From the NCBI GenBank assembly GCA_045576235.1, contig JAZNGA010000039.1, positions 1-24,404 of the forward strand: DNA of 24,404 nucleotides, given 5' to 3'. The first letter of the stretch is position 1; each line of letters starts with the position of its first letter. Under the pieces are notes generated by a model, which had not been told where the DNA came from, did not search any database, and was given only the letters and a program-made list of their open reading frames with translations. Source of the stretch: SIG437 sp045576235 (lineage in GTDB: Bacteria > Bacillota > Clostridia > UBA1381 > UBA9506). A program made the position numbers and the translations under genes. Below are positions 1 to 7,238 of this stretch, in pieces.

Positions 1-102
1 TCAAACCCAGTGTTTGAGCCAAGATAACAAAGGGTATCCCGCAAAATCAGCGATTTTGTGGGAAGAAGGAGGAACAGTGAAGCAGTGATTGATTTTTTTG
101 CA
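1..102. other. non-coding edge with two hairpins
   Basis: I see no convincing gene here. Positions 1-17 can form a 6-bp hairpin (TCAAAC/GTTTGA, 5-nt loop). Positions 37-63 form a 12-bp stem with a 3-nt loop and one G.T pair. This DNA lies beyond the tRNA-Trp terminator and is probably host flank. Confidence 0.4.
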
Positions 103-135
103 TAAAAAAATCGGAACAAGCGAAACTTGTTCCGA
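103..135 (-). terminator. intrinsic terminator after tRNA-Trp 3' half
   Basis: On the minus strand a 9-bp perfect stem (CGGAACAAG/CTTGTTCCG, loop TTTCG) is followed by A and seven Ts. It lies 3 nt past the CCA end of the tRNA-Trp fragment, where a tRNA terminator is expected. A near copy on the plus strand is at 19034-19063. Confidence 0.8.
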
Positions 136-138
136 CGT

Positions 139-182
139 TGGCAGGGGTAGAAGGACTCGAACCCTCAAGAACGGCTTTGGAG
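139..182 (-). pseudogene. 3' half of a tRNA-Trp(CCA) gene; probable attachment-site remnant
   Basis: Read on the minus strand, the piece starts in an anticodon loop CTCCAAA (anticodon CCA). It continues through a 3' anticodon strand GCCGT, a short variable region, a T-arm GAGGG-TTCGAGT-CCTTC that pairs fully (one G.T), the 3' acceptor strand TACCCCT, discriminator G and encoded CCA. Discriminator and anticodon fit bacterial tRNA-Trp. Upstream there is no matching 5' anticodon strand, no D-arm and no AGGGGTA acceptor strand, so the 5' half is missing. A 3' half that starts at the anticodon loop is what tyrosine-integrase elements leave at one end of an insertion. The element would lie to the right, on the abi side. 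Calling it an att site is inference; the tRNA identity is read from sequence. Confidence 0.7.
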
Positions 183-308
183 ACACTCTCAAATTTAAAA
201 GATCATACCAATTGCTCCCACTGTTGAGCCATTTGTGGCACTCGCACTTTTAAACCTTGTGTCGTTTGATGCTTTATTGATGCTATTGAAAATTTTCTGA
301 TAGTGCCG
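183..308. other. spacer between tRNA-Trp fragment and abi gene
   Basis: No full gene is visible. On the minus strand one frame is open from within the abi 3' end to a TGA at 203-205. Its last residues read VRVPQMAQQWEQLV. It has no good start or ribosome site and may be the tail of a lost element gene or chance. Confidence 0.3.
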
Positions 309-1229
309 TTAAATGTCAGCCCAATTTGAAGGAAATCCCATTGCATTAAGAATGTCATTCTTGCTCAAGGCGGTAGTGTTTTGAATGTAGTGCTCGATTG
401 TGTTCGTTAGACTCGTTTTGAATTTGTTAAAATCGTCGTTTCCAAGAAAATATTTGAATGCAATAACAATAGCAAATAAATCACGAATACCTTTTTCATA
501 GGTACTTCCTCTTCGCTGAATATTTAATGCTTTGTGAACAGGAAGGTTAGGTATGATGTTTTTAGTTTTGTATGAAAATAACCTTTCATTATGTGCGCAC
601 ACATTCCTGAATTTAGTAACTACACTTAAAATCTGTCCCACTTGTTTTTCAGACAAACTCTTAAATTCACGACTTACCTTGAATTGTAAATCCTGAGTCA
701 TAAGTGCATAGAATTTAGAAAGTGTACCAAATGTTATACCATTAAACAACACCCAAAGCGGAACGTTGTTATATGTATTTCTGTGGTGATTAATATAGGC
801 GTAATCGCTGTTTTGATTTGCCAATTTATCGAGTTCACCAACAAGCCTTTTTACATCTGCACTGTATTTTGGATATATAGAAAAGTTATTTTCATCCAAA
901 TAGAAGGATTGATGCTCTCCGTCCTTTTCGCAGAAATAGTAGGAAATAACTGAACGAAGATGGCGTTCGATTTTCAAAATGTATTTAAGGAATAATTCTC
1001 TGAGGTTTTCATCAAATTTATATAGAGCAACAATATCCTCAAAATTAGTACCATCCTTATATTTTTGCGTAGTAGGATTTTTGAAAAGTTCCTTATATCC
1101 GCCGATAAGCGCAAGATATCCAATCTGCTTAAGGGTATCCGTTGCATATTCTTTATCAGTTATTATTAAGTTTTTATCGTTTACAAGCTTGTCAATTTGT
1201 TGCTCGTATGTAAGGAACGACTGAGCCAT
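309..1229 (-). CDS. Abi_2 (AbiD/AbiF-like) abortive infection protein with HEPN motif
   Basis: A 306-residue protein of the Abi_2 family (AbiD/AbiF type), a group of phage abortive infection proteins related to HEPN RNases. Visible family features are the N-terminal block with GYLALIGGY near residues 37-45, the block YKFDENLRELFLKYILKIER near 70-89, and the R-x4-H motif RNVCAH at R208-H213 followed by NERLF, the usual HEPN catalytic signature. Length is normal for the family. The ATG at 1229 has GGAGG 8-9 nt upstream. A sigmaA-type promoter and two hairpins lie directly upstream (1250-1303), matching the known association of AbiF genes with a structured RNA. By family knowledge it should be a dormant RNase released or guided during phage infection, probably held in check by that RNA; this is inferred. 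It stands alone next to a tRNA fragment, consistent with an imported defence gene. Confidence 0.85.
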   Translation of the reverse strand: MAQSFLTYEQQIDKLVNDKNLIITDKEYATDTLKQIGYLALIGGYKELFKNPTTQKYKDGTNFEDIVALYKFDENLRELFLKYILKIERHLRSVISYYFCEKDGEHQSFYLDENNFSIYPKYSADVKRLVGELDKLANQNSDYAYINHHRNTYNNVPLWVLFNGITFGTLSKFYALMTQDLQFKVSREFKSLSEKQVGQILSVVTKFRNVCAHNERLFSYKTKNIIPNLPVHKALNIQRRGSTYEKGIRDLFAIVIAFKYFLGNDDFNKFKTSLTNTIEHYIQNTTALSKNDILNAMGFPSNWADI

Positions 1230-1323
1230 AATAACCTCCGTATATAAGTAAAGGAGTCCCCGCAGGAACTCCTTTGGTTGCAGTCCTCGCAGGATCCTGC
1301 AACTCGATCACTGAGGTTATTAT
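1228..1323 (-). ncRNA. AbiF-associated structured RNA: two hairpins inside an 11-bp inverted repeat
   Basis: On the minus strand, between promoter and abi start, hairpin A (1277-1303) has a 7-bp stem GTTGCAG/CTGCAAC topped by TCCT-GCG-AGGA with a 2-nt bulge. Hairpin B (1250-1275) has an 11-bp stem with one G.U pair and loop TGCG. Both tops repeat the pattern TCCTGCGRGGA. The pair is enclosed by a perfect 11-bp inverted repeat (1228-1238 and 1313-1323): one arm holds the AGG of the ribosome site plus the start codon AT, the other holds the -10 box. A transcript from the promoter at 1319-1347 would begin near 1312-1315, so only the CCTC end of the outer stem would be in the RNA and could pair with GAGG. 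I recall an Rfam 'AbiF RNA' motif upstream of Abi_2 genes; I have not checked the match. Confidence 0.7.
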
Positions 1324-1347
1324 ACAACAAAACTCAACAAAAGTCAA
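1319..1347 (-). promoter_or_regulatory. promoter for abi RNA and gene
   Basis: Minus-strand TTGACT (1342-1347), 17-bp spacer, TATAAT (1319-1324): 11 of 12 consensus bases at ideal spacing. It sits about 90 bp upstream of the abi ATG. The transcript would begin just before hairpin A. Confidence 0.85.
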
Positions 1348-1504
1348 GTAAACTGAAGTAAAAATAACTCAATACATATTATATTCAGGCGGTTTAAATA
1401 AAATACATACGCGATATATCAAAATTCCAACCACATAAAACAAAGTTAAAGGAGTATAAAATCTTGTCACCCATTGGTATCAAGTGACATTCTCCAACAG
1501 AAAG
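1348..1504. other. AT-rich gap without a recognisable gene
   Basis: I see no gene. A weak hairpin TGTCAC/GTGACA with a 13-nt loop lies near 1466-1490. The stretch separates the divergent abi and pgm promoters. Confidence 0.4.
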
Positions 1505-1533
1505 TTGTCATTTTTATATTTATGTGGTATAAT
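1505..1533 (+). promoter_or_regulatory. strong promoter reading into the hairpin array and pgm
   Basis: TTGTCA (1505-1510), 17-bp spacer, TATAAT (1528-1533), with TGG just before the -10 box giving an extended -10. The predicted start near 1540 falls inside the first hairpin of the array, so the array should be transcribed as a pgm leader of about 300 nt. Confidence 0.75.
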
Positions 1534-1713
1534 GAGTTTGCAAAGCAAACTCAATGAATTGCCTTCGGCATGAATTGAAATCTACGATTTCATGAATTGA
1601 GCGTTGCGGCTCATGAATTGCACTAAAGTGCATTATAAAGGCGATTCAATTCATGGAGCGAAGCGAGAATTCACGGCTTTAGCCAATTCATGACAACTCA
1701 GTTGTCAATTCAT
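1534..1713 (+). repeat. array of short hairpins separated by ATGAATT / AATTCAT linkers
   Basis: Short perfect palindromes alternate with a 7-bp linker. Palindromes: 1534-1552 (GAGTTTGC, loop AAA), 1561-1569 (GCC/GGC), 1577-1591 (GAAATC/GATTTC), 1599-1612 (GAGC/GCTC), 1620-1631 (GCACT/AGTGC), 1675-1684 (GGC/GCC), 1692-1706 (GACAAC/GTTGTC). Linkers: ATGAATT at 1554, 1570, 1592 and 1613, then its reverse complement AATTCAT at 1648, 1685 and 1707, plus a degenerate AATTCAC at 1668. Stem sequences all differ, so it is not a simple tandem repeat. The linker flips orientation in the middle, so the two halves can also pair with each other. It fills the leader between a strong promoter and pgm. Function unknown: it could be a transcript stabiliser, an attenuator or a mobile miniature element. 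Confidence 0.75.
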
Positions 1714-1840
1714 TAAAAACAAGGTGCATCTTTTCTATCACCTAATTATATAATAACAATAAGCACATGAGAATCGAACCACCTGGTATTAAAATGACGA
1801 TTCAGGCGAAGACATCTTAAATATTTTGGAGGTTAGCAAT

Positions 1841-3571
1841 ATGAATTATATGGATGTATATCAAAAATGGCTCACTAGTCCCGTTGTGGATGAACAGACA
1901 AAACAAGAGTTAAGAGACATTGCTGATGATGAAAATGAAATTAAAGAAAGGTTTTACAAGGACCTTGAATTTGGTACTGCGGGCCTTAGAAGCACAATCG
2001 CAGCAGGTAGTAACAGAATGAACATTTACACTGTTCGTAAAGCGACTCAGGGCCTGTGTGAAGAAATTAAAAAATCAGGCAAGGCTGCAATGGAAGCAGG
2101 TGTTGTAATTGCATATGACTGCAGGCATAAATCAGACGTGTTTGCAATGGAAAGTGCAAAGGTAATTGCTGCAAATGGCATTAAAGCGTATGTGTTTGAC
2201 GAGCTTCGCCCCACACCCGAGCTATCATTTGCAGTAAGGTATTTAAAGACCGCAAGAGGCATTGTTGTAACAGCAAGCCATAATCCAAAGGAGTACAACG
2301 GTTATAAAGCATATGGTGATGATGGATGTCAGTTGCCGCCCGAATCTTCGGATTATGTAACTGCAATCATTGATAAACTTGATATATTTGAAGATGTAAA
2401 AGTTATGGATGAACAAGCTGCTAAAGATGCTGGGCTTATTACAATTGTTGGTAAAGAAATTGACGACGCTTATCTTGCTGAGGTTTATAAGCAATCAATT
2501 AATGAAAAAGCCATTCAGGAGCTTGGTAATAATTTTTCAATCATATATTCACCATTCCACGGTACTGGGAATAAGCTTGTTCGCCGTATTCTTGAAATGA
2601 TTGGTGTCGAAAATGTTCGCATTGTTAAGGAACAGGAACTTCCTGATCCTGATTTTTCAACAGTAAAATCACCTAACCCCGAAGACAAAGACGGATTCAA
2701 ATATGCAATAGAAATGGCTAAAAAAGATCCTGCCGACATAATTTTTGCAACTGATCCTGACAGTGATAGAATTGGTGTTGTAATCAAAACAAACGATGGT
2801 GACTATATTACACTTAACGGTAATCAAATAGGCGTGCTTCTTACAGAGTTTATTTTACGAAACAAAAAACAAAGCGGCACATTGTCTGACAAAGCTGTAA
2901 TTATTAAAACAATTGTAACTACATCGATGCTTTATCCAATTGTTGAGGACTATGGAGCAAGTGTTATTGATGTGCTCACCGGATTTAAATTTATTGGTGA
3001 AAAAATCAAAGATTTTGAACAGAATAATTATTACAAAGAATATTTGTTTGGGTTTGAAGAAAGCTATGGTTATCTTGCGGGTACATATGCAAGAGATAAA
3101 GATGCTGTTGTTGCGGCAATGCTTATTGCTCAGATGGCGGCTGATTACAAAAAACAGGGTATGACTCTTTACGAAGGTCTTGAGTCATTGTATAAAAAGT
3201 ACGGATATTACCTTGAATCTACAAAATCTGTTGTGCTTGAAGGTATTGACGGCAGCACGAAAATTGATGCCATTATGGAAAAGTTCCGCACAAATCCTAT
3301 GAAGGAATTTGCGGGTACAAAAGTATTAAATGCATGGGATGTTAAAAATAGCACAATTACAGATGTACAGACGGGTCGGGTTAAGCCTCTTGATTTGCCA
3401 AAATCAAATGTGTTGAGGTTTAATCTTGATGGAAACGCCTGGATTGCAATCCGCCCTTCGGGTACGGAACCAAAAATCAAATTTTACTATGGTGTATGCG
3501 AACAGTCAAAAGAAGAGGCAATAGCTAAAATTGATCAATATGTTGCAGCAGTGAATGAATTAATTAAATAA
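1841..3571 (+). CDS. pgm: phosphoglucomutase (alpha-D-phosphohexomutase family)
   Basis: A 576-residue enzyme interconverting glucose-1-P and glucose-6-P in the cytosol, linking glycogen synthesis and breakdown to glycolysis. All four family motifs are visible. The phosphoserine loop is TASHNPKEYNGYK with Ser146, the metal-binding loop is DPDSDR (305-310), the sugar-binding loop is GFEESYG (404-410), and the phosphate-binding loop is RPSGTEPK (538-545). Length suits the PgcA-type subgroup. Some such enzymes also act on mannose or deoxyribose phosphates, so substrate range is uncertain. I chose the ATG at 1841 because GGAGG at 1828-1832 is ideally placed; an in-frame TTG at 1826 overlaps that site. 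It is read from the promoter at 1505-1533 through the hairpin leader and ends at a terminator at 3718-3756. Confidence 0.95.
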   Translation: MNYMDVYQKWLTSPVVDEQTKQELRDIADDENEIKERFYKDLEFGTAGLRSTIAAGSNRMNIYTVRKATQGLCEEIKKSGKAAMEAGVVIAYDCRHKSDVFAMESAKVIAANGIKAYVFDELRPTPELSFAVRYLKTARGIVVTASHNPKEYNGYKAYGDDGCQLPPESSDYVTAIIDKLDIFEDVKVMDEQAAKDAGLITIVGKEIDDAYLAEVYKQSINEKAIQELGNNFSIIYSPFHGTGNKLVRRILEMIGVENVRIVKEQELPDPDFSTVKSPNPEDKDGFKYAIEMAKKDPADIIFATDPDSDRIGVVIKTNDGDYITLNGNQIGVLLTEFILRNKKQSGTLSDKAVIIKTIVTTSMLYPIVEDYGASVIDVLTGFKFIGEKIKDFEQNNYYKEYLFGFEESYGYLAGTYARDKDAVVAAMLIAQMAADYKKQGMTLYEGLESLYKKYGYYLESTKSVVLEGIDGSTKIDAIMEKFRTNPMKEFAGTKVLNAWDVKNSTITDVQTGRVKPLDLPKSNVLRFNLDGNAWIAIRPSGTEPKIKFYYGVCEQSKEEAIAKIDQYVAAVNELIK

Positions 3572-3717
3572 ATATACATCGGGAGATGGGTGAAAATGAC
3601 AGTATAGTAGAATAAATCAGCGAAAAATTTATTTGGATAGAATCAATATGTAGCTCTTGTAATGCTTATAGGTGGCGTGATGTTGTTTAAAACAGATTTT
3701 ACAAAATAATTACCGCA
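3572..3717 (+). other. pgm 3' region without a clear gene
   Basis: No supported gene. A short open frame ends at a TAA near 3709 and reads YVALVMLIGGVMLFKTDFTK, resembling a single membrane helix with a charged tail. It has an in-frame stop just upstream and no good start, so I treat it as a possible remnant or chance. Confidence 0.3.
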
Positions 3718-3756
3718 GCAGACATTTTTCGTTTAGAAGAATGTCTGCTTTTTATT
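3718..3756 (+). terminator. intrinsic terminator of pgm
   Basis: A 9-bp stem GCAGACATT/AATGTCTGC (3718-3726 and 3740-3748) is followed by TTTTTATT. It separates pgm from the promoter of the next gene, so the two are separate transcription units. Confidence 0.85.
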
Positions 3757-3783
3757 GATTTAGTATATAAATTGTGATATAAT
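3755..3783 (+). promoter_or_regulatory. promoter of the GH13 amylase gene
   Basis: TTGATT (3755-3760), 17-bp spacer, TATAAT (3778-3783). It begins in the T-tract of the pgm terminator. The start near 3790 gives a leader of about 200 nt before the ATG at 3989. Confidence 0.7.
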
Positions 3784-3835
3784 TAATACATACAGAATTT
3801 TATTACATAAAAATTTTAAGAGCTAACGTTCTTTT

Positions 3836-3901
3836 GTGCTCTTTTGAGCACTGTGTCAATTGACAGCGTCGCAAAAATCTCCTTGCGAGCAAAGATTTTT
3901 G
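3836..3901 (+). promoter_or_regulatory. three consecutive leader hairpins
   Basis: Within the amylase leader are GTGCTC-TTTT-GAGCAC (3836-3851), the perfect palindrome TGTCAATTGACA (3854-3865), and a 9-bp stem CAAAAATCT/AGATTTTTG (3872-3880 and 3893-3901) with an inner TTGC/GCAA. The last is not followed by a T-tract. Role unknown; the clustering recalls the pgm leader array but the linkers differ. Confidence 0.6.
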
Positions 3902-3925
3902 TTCATGGTAAAATGATTTCGCGGC

Positions 3926-3959
3926 ATCTAAACATTATATCCATTATAAATGATGTTTA
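3926..3959. repeat. copy A of a TAAAC...GTTTA dyad element
   Basis: It starts ATCTAAACATTATATCC and ends TGATGTTTA, an imperfect dyad. Related copies are at 5668-5705 and 18937-18969. Here it lies 30-63 bp before the amylase start codon, in the leader. Confidence 0.5.
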
Positions 3960-3988
3960 TTAAAAATATATGCAACGGAGAGACGTAT

Positions 3989-5638
3989 ATGGCATGGTAT
4001 GATGAAGCGATATTTTATCACATATATCCATTGGGGATGACAGGAGCACCGAAACAAAATACTTATGATAAATTAGAACATAGATTAAACACCTTGCTCC
4101 CCTTTATTTCACAAATCAAAAGGCTTGGTTGCAATGCACTCTATATTGGACCTCTTTTTGAATCAGTGGGACATGGCTATGAAACAACAGATTATAAAAA
4201 ACTAGATACAAGACTTGGCACAAACGAAGATTTAGCACGATTTGTAGCTGAATGTCATAAGCAGGGTATACGTGTCATATTAGACGGTGTGTTTAATCAT
4301 ACGGGGCGAGATTTTTTTGCATTTAAGGATATCAGGCAACATAGAGAAATTTCAAGCTATAAAGATTGGTATTGCAATGTAAATTTTAATGGAAACAATG
4401 AATATAATGATGGCTTTACTTATGATAACTGGGGCGGATATAATTTGCTTGCCAAGCTAAATCAGCAAAATCATGAGGTTAGGGAGTATATATGTCACGT
4501 AATTCGTTTTTGGGTTGAGGAATTTGACATTGACGGAATTCGTCTGGATGCTGCCGATGTGTTGGATTTTGGTTATATGCAGATGCTCAGGCAGTTGGCA
4601 AATGAGGTGAAGTCGGACTTCTGGCTCATGGGCGAAGTTATTCATGGTGACTATGTTCGCTGGGTAAATGGTAATGCACTCCATTCTGTAACCAACTATC
4701 ATTTGCATAAGGCACTGTATTCCGCTCATAATGACCAAAATTATTTTGAAATTGCTCATACTGTGAAGCGTTTGTATGAGATGGGAAGCAACAGTCCCGA
4801 CGGCCTTAAATTATACAATTTTGTGGATAATCACGATGTTGAAAGGATTTACACAAAACTAAAGAACAAAAGACATTTTGTGCCGGTTCATATTTTGCTA
4901 TATACTTTGCCCGGTGTCCCGTCTGTTTACTATGGTTCAGAATTTGGTATTGAGGGGCAAAAGCAATATGGTTCTGATGATTCGTTAAGACCGGCGATCT
5001 CATACGAACAATATATTAATGCAACTCAAGAGAATGGCTTGACCGATTTGATTTCGAGATTAGGAAAAATACGAACAGATACAAAAGCATTATCTTATGG
5101 TGATTATAAAGAGCTGCTTTTAACAAACGGACAGTATGCTTTTGAAAGAAATTATAACGGACATTCTGTACTTGTGACCGTGAACAATAGTGATACCCAT
5201 TTTGTAATGGAGCTTCCGGCTCAAAACACAGAAGAATATGTAGGTGGACTTTCGGGTGTAAAGGTACCTGTAATAGACGGATGTATATCTGTCAATGTGA
5301 AAGCAAATTCAGGAGAAATCTGGCTACCTATGTGTCAGGCGGATAAAGGGGCGCAACCAGTCAAACTAAATATTAGCGAAGAAAGGAGCGAGATATTAGT
5401 TCCTGAGGAAATCGTTAAATCGTCAAAGAGTGAAAAAGAGCAAAAATCTGCTGAAACAGAAAAATGCTATGAAGCAAAACATAATAAGGTATTTGACGAA
5501 ATGACGGTAGAAGAACTTCAGGAGGCAATACTTGAGAGTATGAAGCGTAATGGGCCTGTTACGGAGCAGATGAGAAAAGATGTTTTGGAGAATGTCTATC
5601 ACAATTCTTTAGTAATGTGGATTAAGAGTTTTAACTAA
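3989..5638 (+). CDS. GH13 alpha-amylase-family glucosidase with a C-terminal extension
   Basis: A 549-residue cytosolic glycoside hydrolase family 13 enzyme without signal peptide, expected to cleave alpha-1,4 (perhaps alpha-1,6) bonds of maltodextrins or glycogen fragments. The four GH13 regions are in order: I DGVFNH (99-104), II GIRLD with nucleophile Asp187, III MGEV with acid Glu216, IV FVDNHD with Asp283. The N-terminus (YDEAIFYHIYPLG) enters the barrel directly, so there is no N-terminal carbohydrate-binding domain. After the beta-sandwich, from about residue 445, come roughly 100 residues that are not GH13: a Glu/Lys/Ser-rich linker, then a helical segment starting near DEMTVEELQEAILESMKR. 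The ATG at 3989 has CGGAGAG 7 nt upstream; an in-frame ATG at 3950 lacks a site. Exact specificity (maltogenic amylase, alpha-glucosidase or transglycosidase) cannot be set from sequence alone. Confidence 0.85.
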   Translation: MAWYDEAIFYHIYPLGMTGAPKQNTYDKLEHRLNTLLPFISQIKRLGCNALYIGPLFESVGHGYETTDYKKLDTRLGTNEDLARFVAECHKQGIRVILDGVFNHTGRDFFAFKDIRQHREISSYKDWYCNVNFNGNNEYNDGFTYDNWGGYNLLAKLNQQNHEVREYICHVIRFWVEEFDIDGIRLDAADVLDFGYMQMLRQLANEVKSDFWLMGEVIHGDYVRWVNGNALHSVTNYHLHKALYSAHNDQNYFEIAHTVKRLYEMGSNSPDGLKLYNFVDNHDVERIYTKLKNKRHFVPVHILLYTLPGVPSVYYGSEFGIEGQKQYGSDDSLRPAISYEQYINATQENGLTDLISRLGKIRTDTKALSYGDYKELLLTNGQYAFERNYNGHSVLVTVNNSDTHFVMELPAQNTEEYVGGLSGVKVPVIDGCISVNVKANSGEIWLPMCQADKGAQPVKLNISEERSEILVPEEIVKSSKSEKEQKSAETEKCYEAKHNKVFDEMTVEELQEAILESMKRNGPVTEQMRKDVLENVYHNSLVMWIKSFN

Positions 5639-5667
5639 AAAAGCATAATTCATCTAAAAACAATAGA

Positions 5668-5705
5668 ATCTAAACCTTATATTCCGCATATAATAATTAA
5701 GTTTA
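5668..5705. repeat. copy B of the TAAAC...GTTTA dyad element
   Basis: The best dyad of the three: CTAAAC and TTATAT on the left mirror ATATAA and GTTTAG on the right around a short centre. It lies between the amylase stop and pgi, 79 bp before the pgi start. It could be an operator or an RNA hairpin. Confidence 0.5.
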
Positions 5706-5718
5706 GAAAATCAAAATG

Positions 5719-5749
5719 TTGCTATCGCTTTTGCACAGTAAAGTATAAT
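5719..5749 (+). promoter_or_regulatory. possible pgi promoter
   Basis: A TATAAT box (5744-5749) has TTGCTA 19 bp upstream. The spacing is long, so this is tentative. A start near 5756 would give a leader of about 28 nt. Confidence 0.35.
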
Positions 5750-5783
5750 CATTTTATTCAATTTATTTATAAAGGAGATTGTA

Positions 5784-7121
5784 ATGATGAAAAAAATTAC
5801 TTTAGATGATAGGTCGGCATTAAAGTTTTTACGGGATGAAGAAATTAAGAATATGAACGAACAGGTTATGGCTGCACATTCAATGCTTCACGAAAAAACT
5901 GGTGAGGGAAGAGAGTTTCTTGGGTGGGTTGATCTCCCAAGGACATACGATAAGGACGAGTTTGCAAGAATTAAGGCGGCGGCAAAAAAAATCAGAAATG
6001 ACTCAGACGTTTTAATTGTTATCGGAATCGGTGGCTCATATCTCGGAGCAAAAGCCACAATAGATTTTCTAAAGGGACCATTTTATAATCATACAACTAA
6101 CCCCCAAATATTTTTTGCCGGAAATAATATCAGTCCCAATTATATTAATGGATTGCTTAAAACAATTGAGGGAAAAGATGTGTCTGTGAATATAATCTCT
6201 AAATCCGGAACAACCACTGAGCCGGCAATTGCCTTTAGAATTTTTAAGGAATATCTTGAAAATAAATATGGAAAAGAAGAGGCAAGGAAGAGAATTTATG
6301 CTACAACAGATAAGTCTCGGGGTTCGCTTAAGAGTCTGGCAGACAAAGAGGGGTATGAAACCTTTGTCGTACCGGATGATATTGGTGGAAGATATTCGGT
6401 TTTAACCGCAGTTGGGCTTCTTCCGATTGCAGTTTGCGGTGCGGATATTGACAAGCTTATGCAGGGTGCTGCAGATGCTATGGATATGTATTCGGTACCC
6501 GATGTTGAAAAGAATGATTGTTATAAATATGCTGTGATAAGAAATATTCTCTATAACAAAGGAAAAACGGTTGAAATTTTGGTCAATTATGAACCTGAAC
6601 TCCAATATATGACTGAATGGTGGAAGCAGCTTTTTGGAGAAAGTGAGGGGAAAGGCCGTAAGGGAATATTCCCTGCAGGTGCATGTTTTTCAACAGACCT
6701 TCATTCTATGGGGCAATACATTCAGGATGGGCTCAGAAACCTTTTTGAAACTGTTCTATATGTTGAAAACACAAAAGAGGATATTGTCATTGGAACTGAT
6801 GCCGAAAATGTTGACGGACTTAATTTCTTGAGCGGGAAAACTGTTGCTTTTGTGAACAAAAAAGCTTTTGAAGGAACACTTCTTGCACATACTGACGGCG
6901 AAGTGCCTAACCTGGTTCTAAAGATTGAAGCTCTTGACGAATACAACCTGGGTCAACTCTTTTATTTCTTTGAAAAGGCATGCGGAATAAGCGGTTATAT
7001 ATTGGGTGTAAATCCGTTTGACCAACCGGGTGTGGAAGGCTATAAGAAAAATATGTTTGCCCTTCTTGGAAAGCCTGGCTACGAGAATGAGAAAGAAGCT
7101 TTAGAAAAAAGATTGAAGTAG
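5784..7121 (+). CDS. pgi: glucose-6-phosphate isomerase
   Basis: A 445-residue enzyme interconverting glucose-6-P and fructose-6-P, the step joining glycolysis to the Pgm/GlgC branch. Motifs seen are GIGGSYLGAKA (81-91), the phosphate-binding SKSGTTTEP (139-147), GGRYSVLTAVGL (201-212), GESEGK with Glu286 as the likely catalytic base, and the C-terminal signature QPGVEGYKKNMFALLGKPG containing Lys420. Length and motifs match the compact Bacillota type. Start: AAAGGAG lies 6 nt before the first of two adjacent ATGs. It ends against a hairpin that also ends the convergent malQ. Having pgi beside glycogen genes suggests carbon is drawn from fructose-6-P when glycogen is made. Confidence 0.96.
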   Translation: MMKKITLDDRSALKFLRDEEIKNMNEQVMAAHSMLHEKTGEGREFLGWVDLPRTYDKDEFARIKAAAKKIRNDSDVLIVIGIGGSYLGAKATIDFLKGPFYNHTTNPQIFFAGNNISPNYINGLLKTIEGKDVSVNIISKSGTTTEPAIAFRIFKEYLENKYGKEEARKRIYATTDKSRGSLKSLADKEGYETFVVPDDIGGRYSVLTAVGLLPIAVCGADIDKLMQGAADAMDMYSVPDVEKNDCYKYAVIRNILYNKGKTVEILVNYEPELQYMTEWWKQLFGESEGKGRKGIFPAGACFSTDLHSMGQYIQDGLRNLFETVLYVENTKEDIVIGTDAENVDGLNFLSGKTVAFVNKKAFEGTLLAHTDGEVPNLVLKIEALDEYNLGQLFYFFEKACGISGYILGVNPFDQPGVEGYKKNMFALLGKPGYENEKEALEKRLK

Positions 7122-7183
7122 AGGCATAGGGTATTTTGACAAAGAGAAACAAAAATTAGCAACTATACCCAATTGGACATAAA

Positions 7184-7238
7184 ATAAGGGCGTGGGCACA
7201 ATTTGTGAAAAATTACTTATTGAGACACGCCCTTTATT
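7184..7238. terminator. bidirectional terminator between pgi and malQ
   Basis: A 9-bp stem AAGGGCGTG/CACGCCCTT (7186-7194 and 7226-7234) is followed by TATTTT on the plus strand and by ATTTTATG on the minus strand. It serves both convergent genes. Confidence 0.8.

Noticed and set aside
1..192. short minus-strand reading frame through the tRNA fragment
   Set aside because: It is a translation of tRNA and terminator sequence without a ribosome site.
309..1229. Cas13 or another CRISPR effector
   Set aside because: There is only one R-x4-H motif, the length is 306 residues and no CRISPR array is present; it fits Abi_2.
1534..1713. CRISPR array
   Set aside because: The constant unit is only 7 bp, the variable parts are palindromes of 9-19 bp, and there are no cas genes.
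2409..2600. alternative frames inside pgm and the glg genes
   Set aside because: They overlap well-supported enzymes and show no family motifs or ribosome sites.
7128..7175. small RNA or hairpin GGGTAT/ATACCC after pgi
   Set aside because: Short stem, long unstructured loop, no promoter; probably 3' untranslated sequence.
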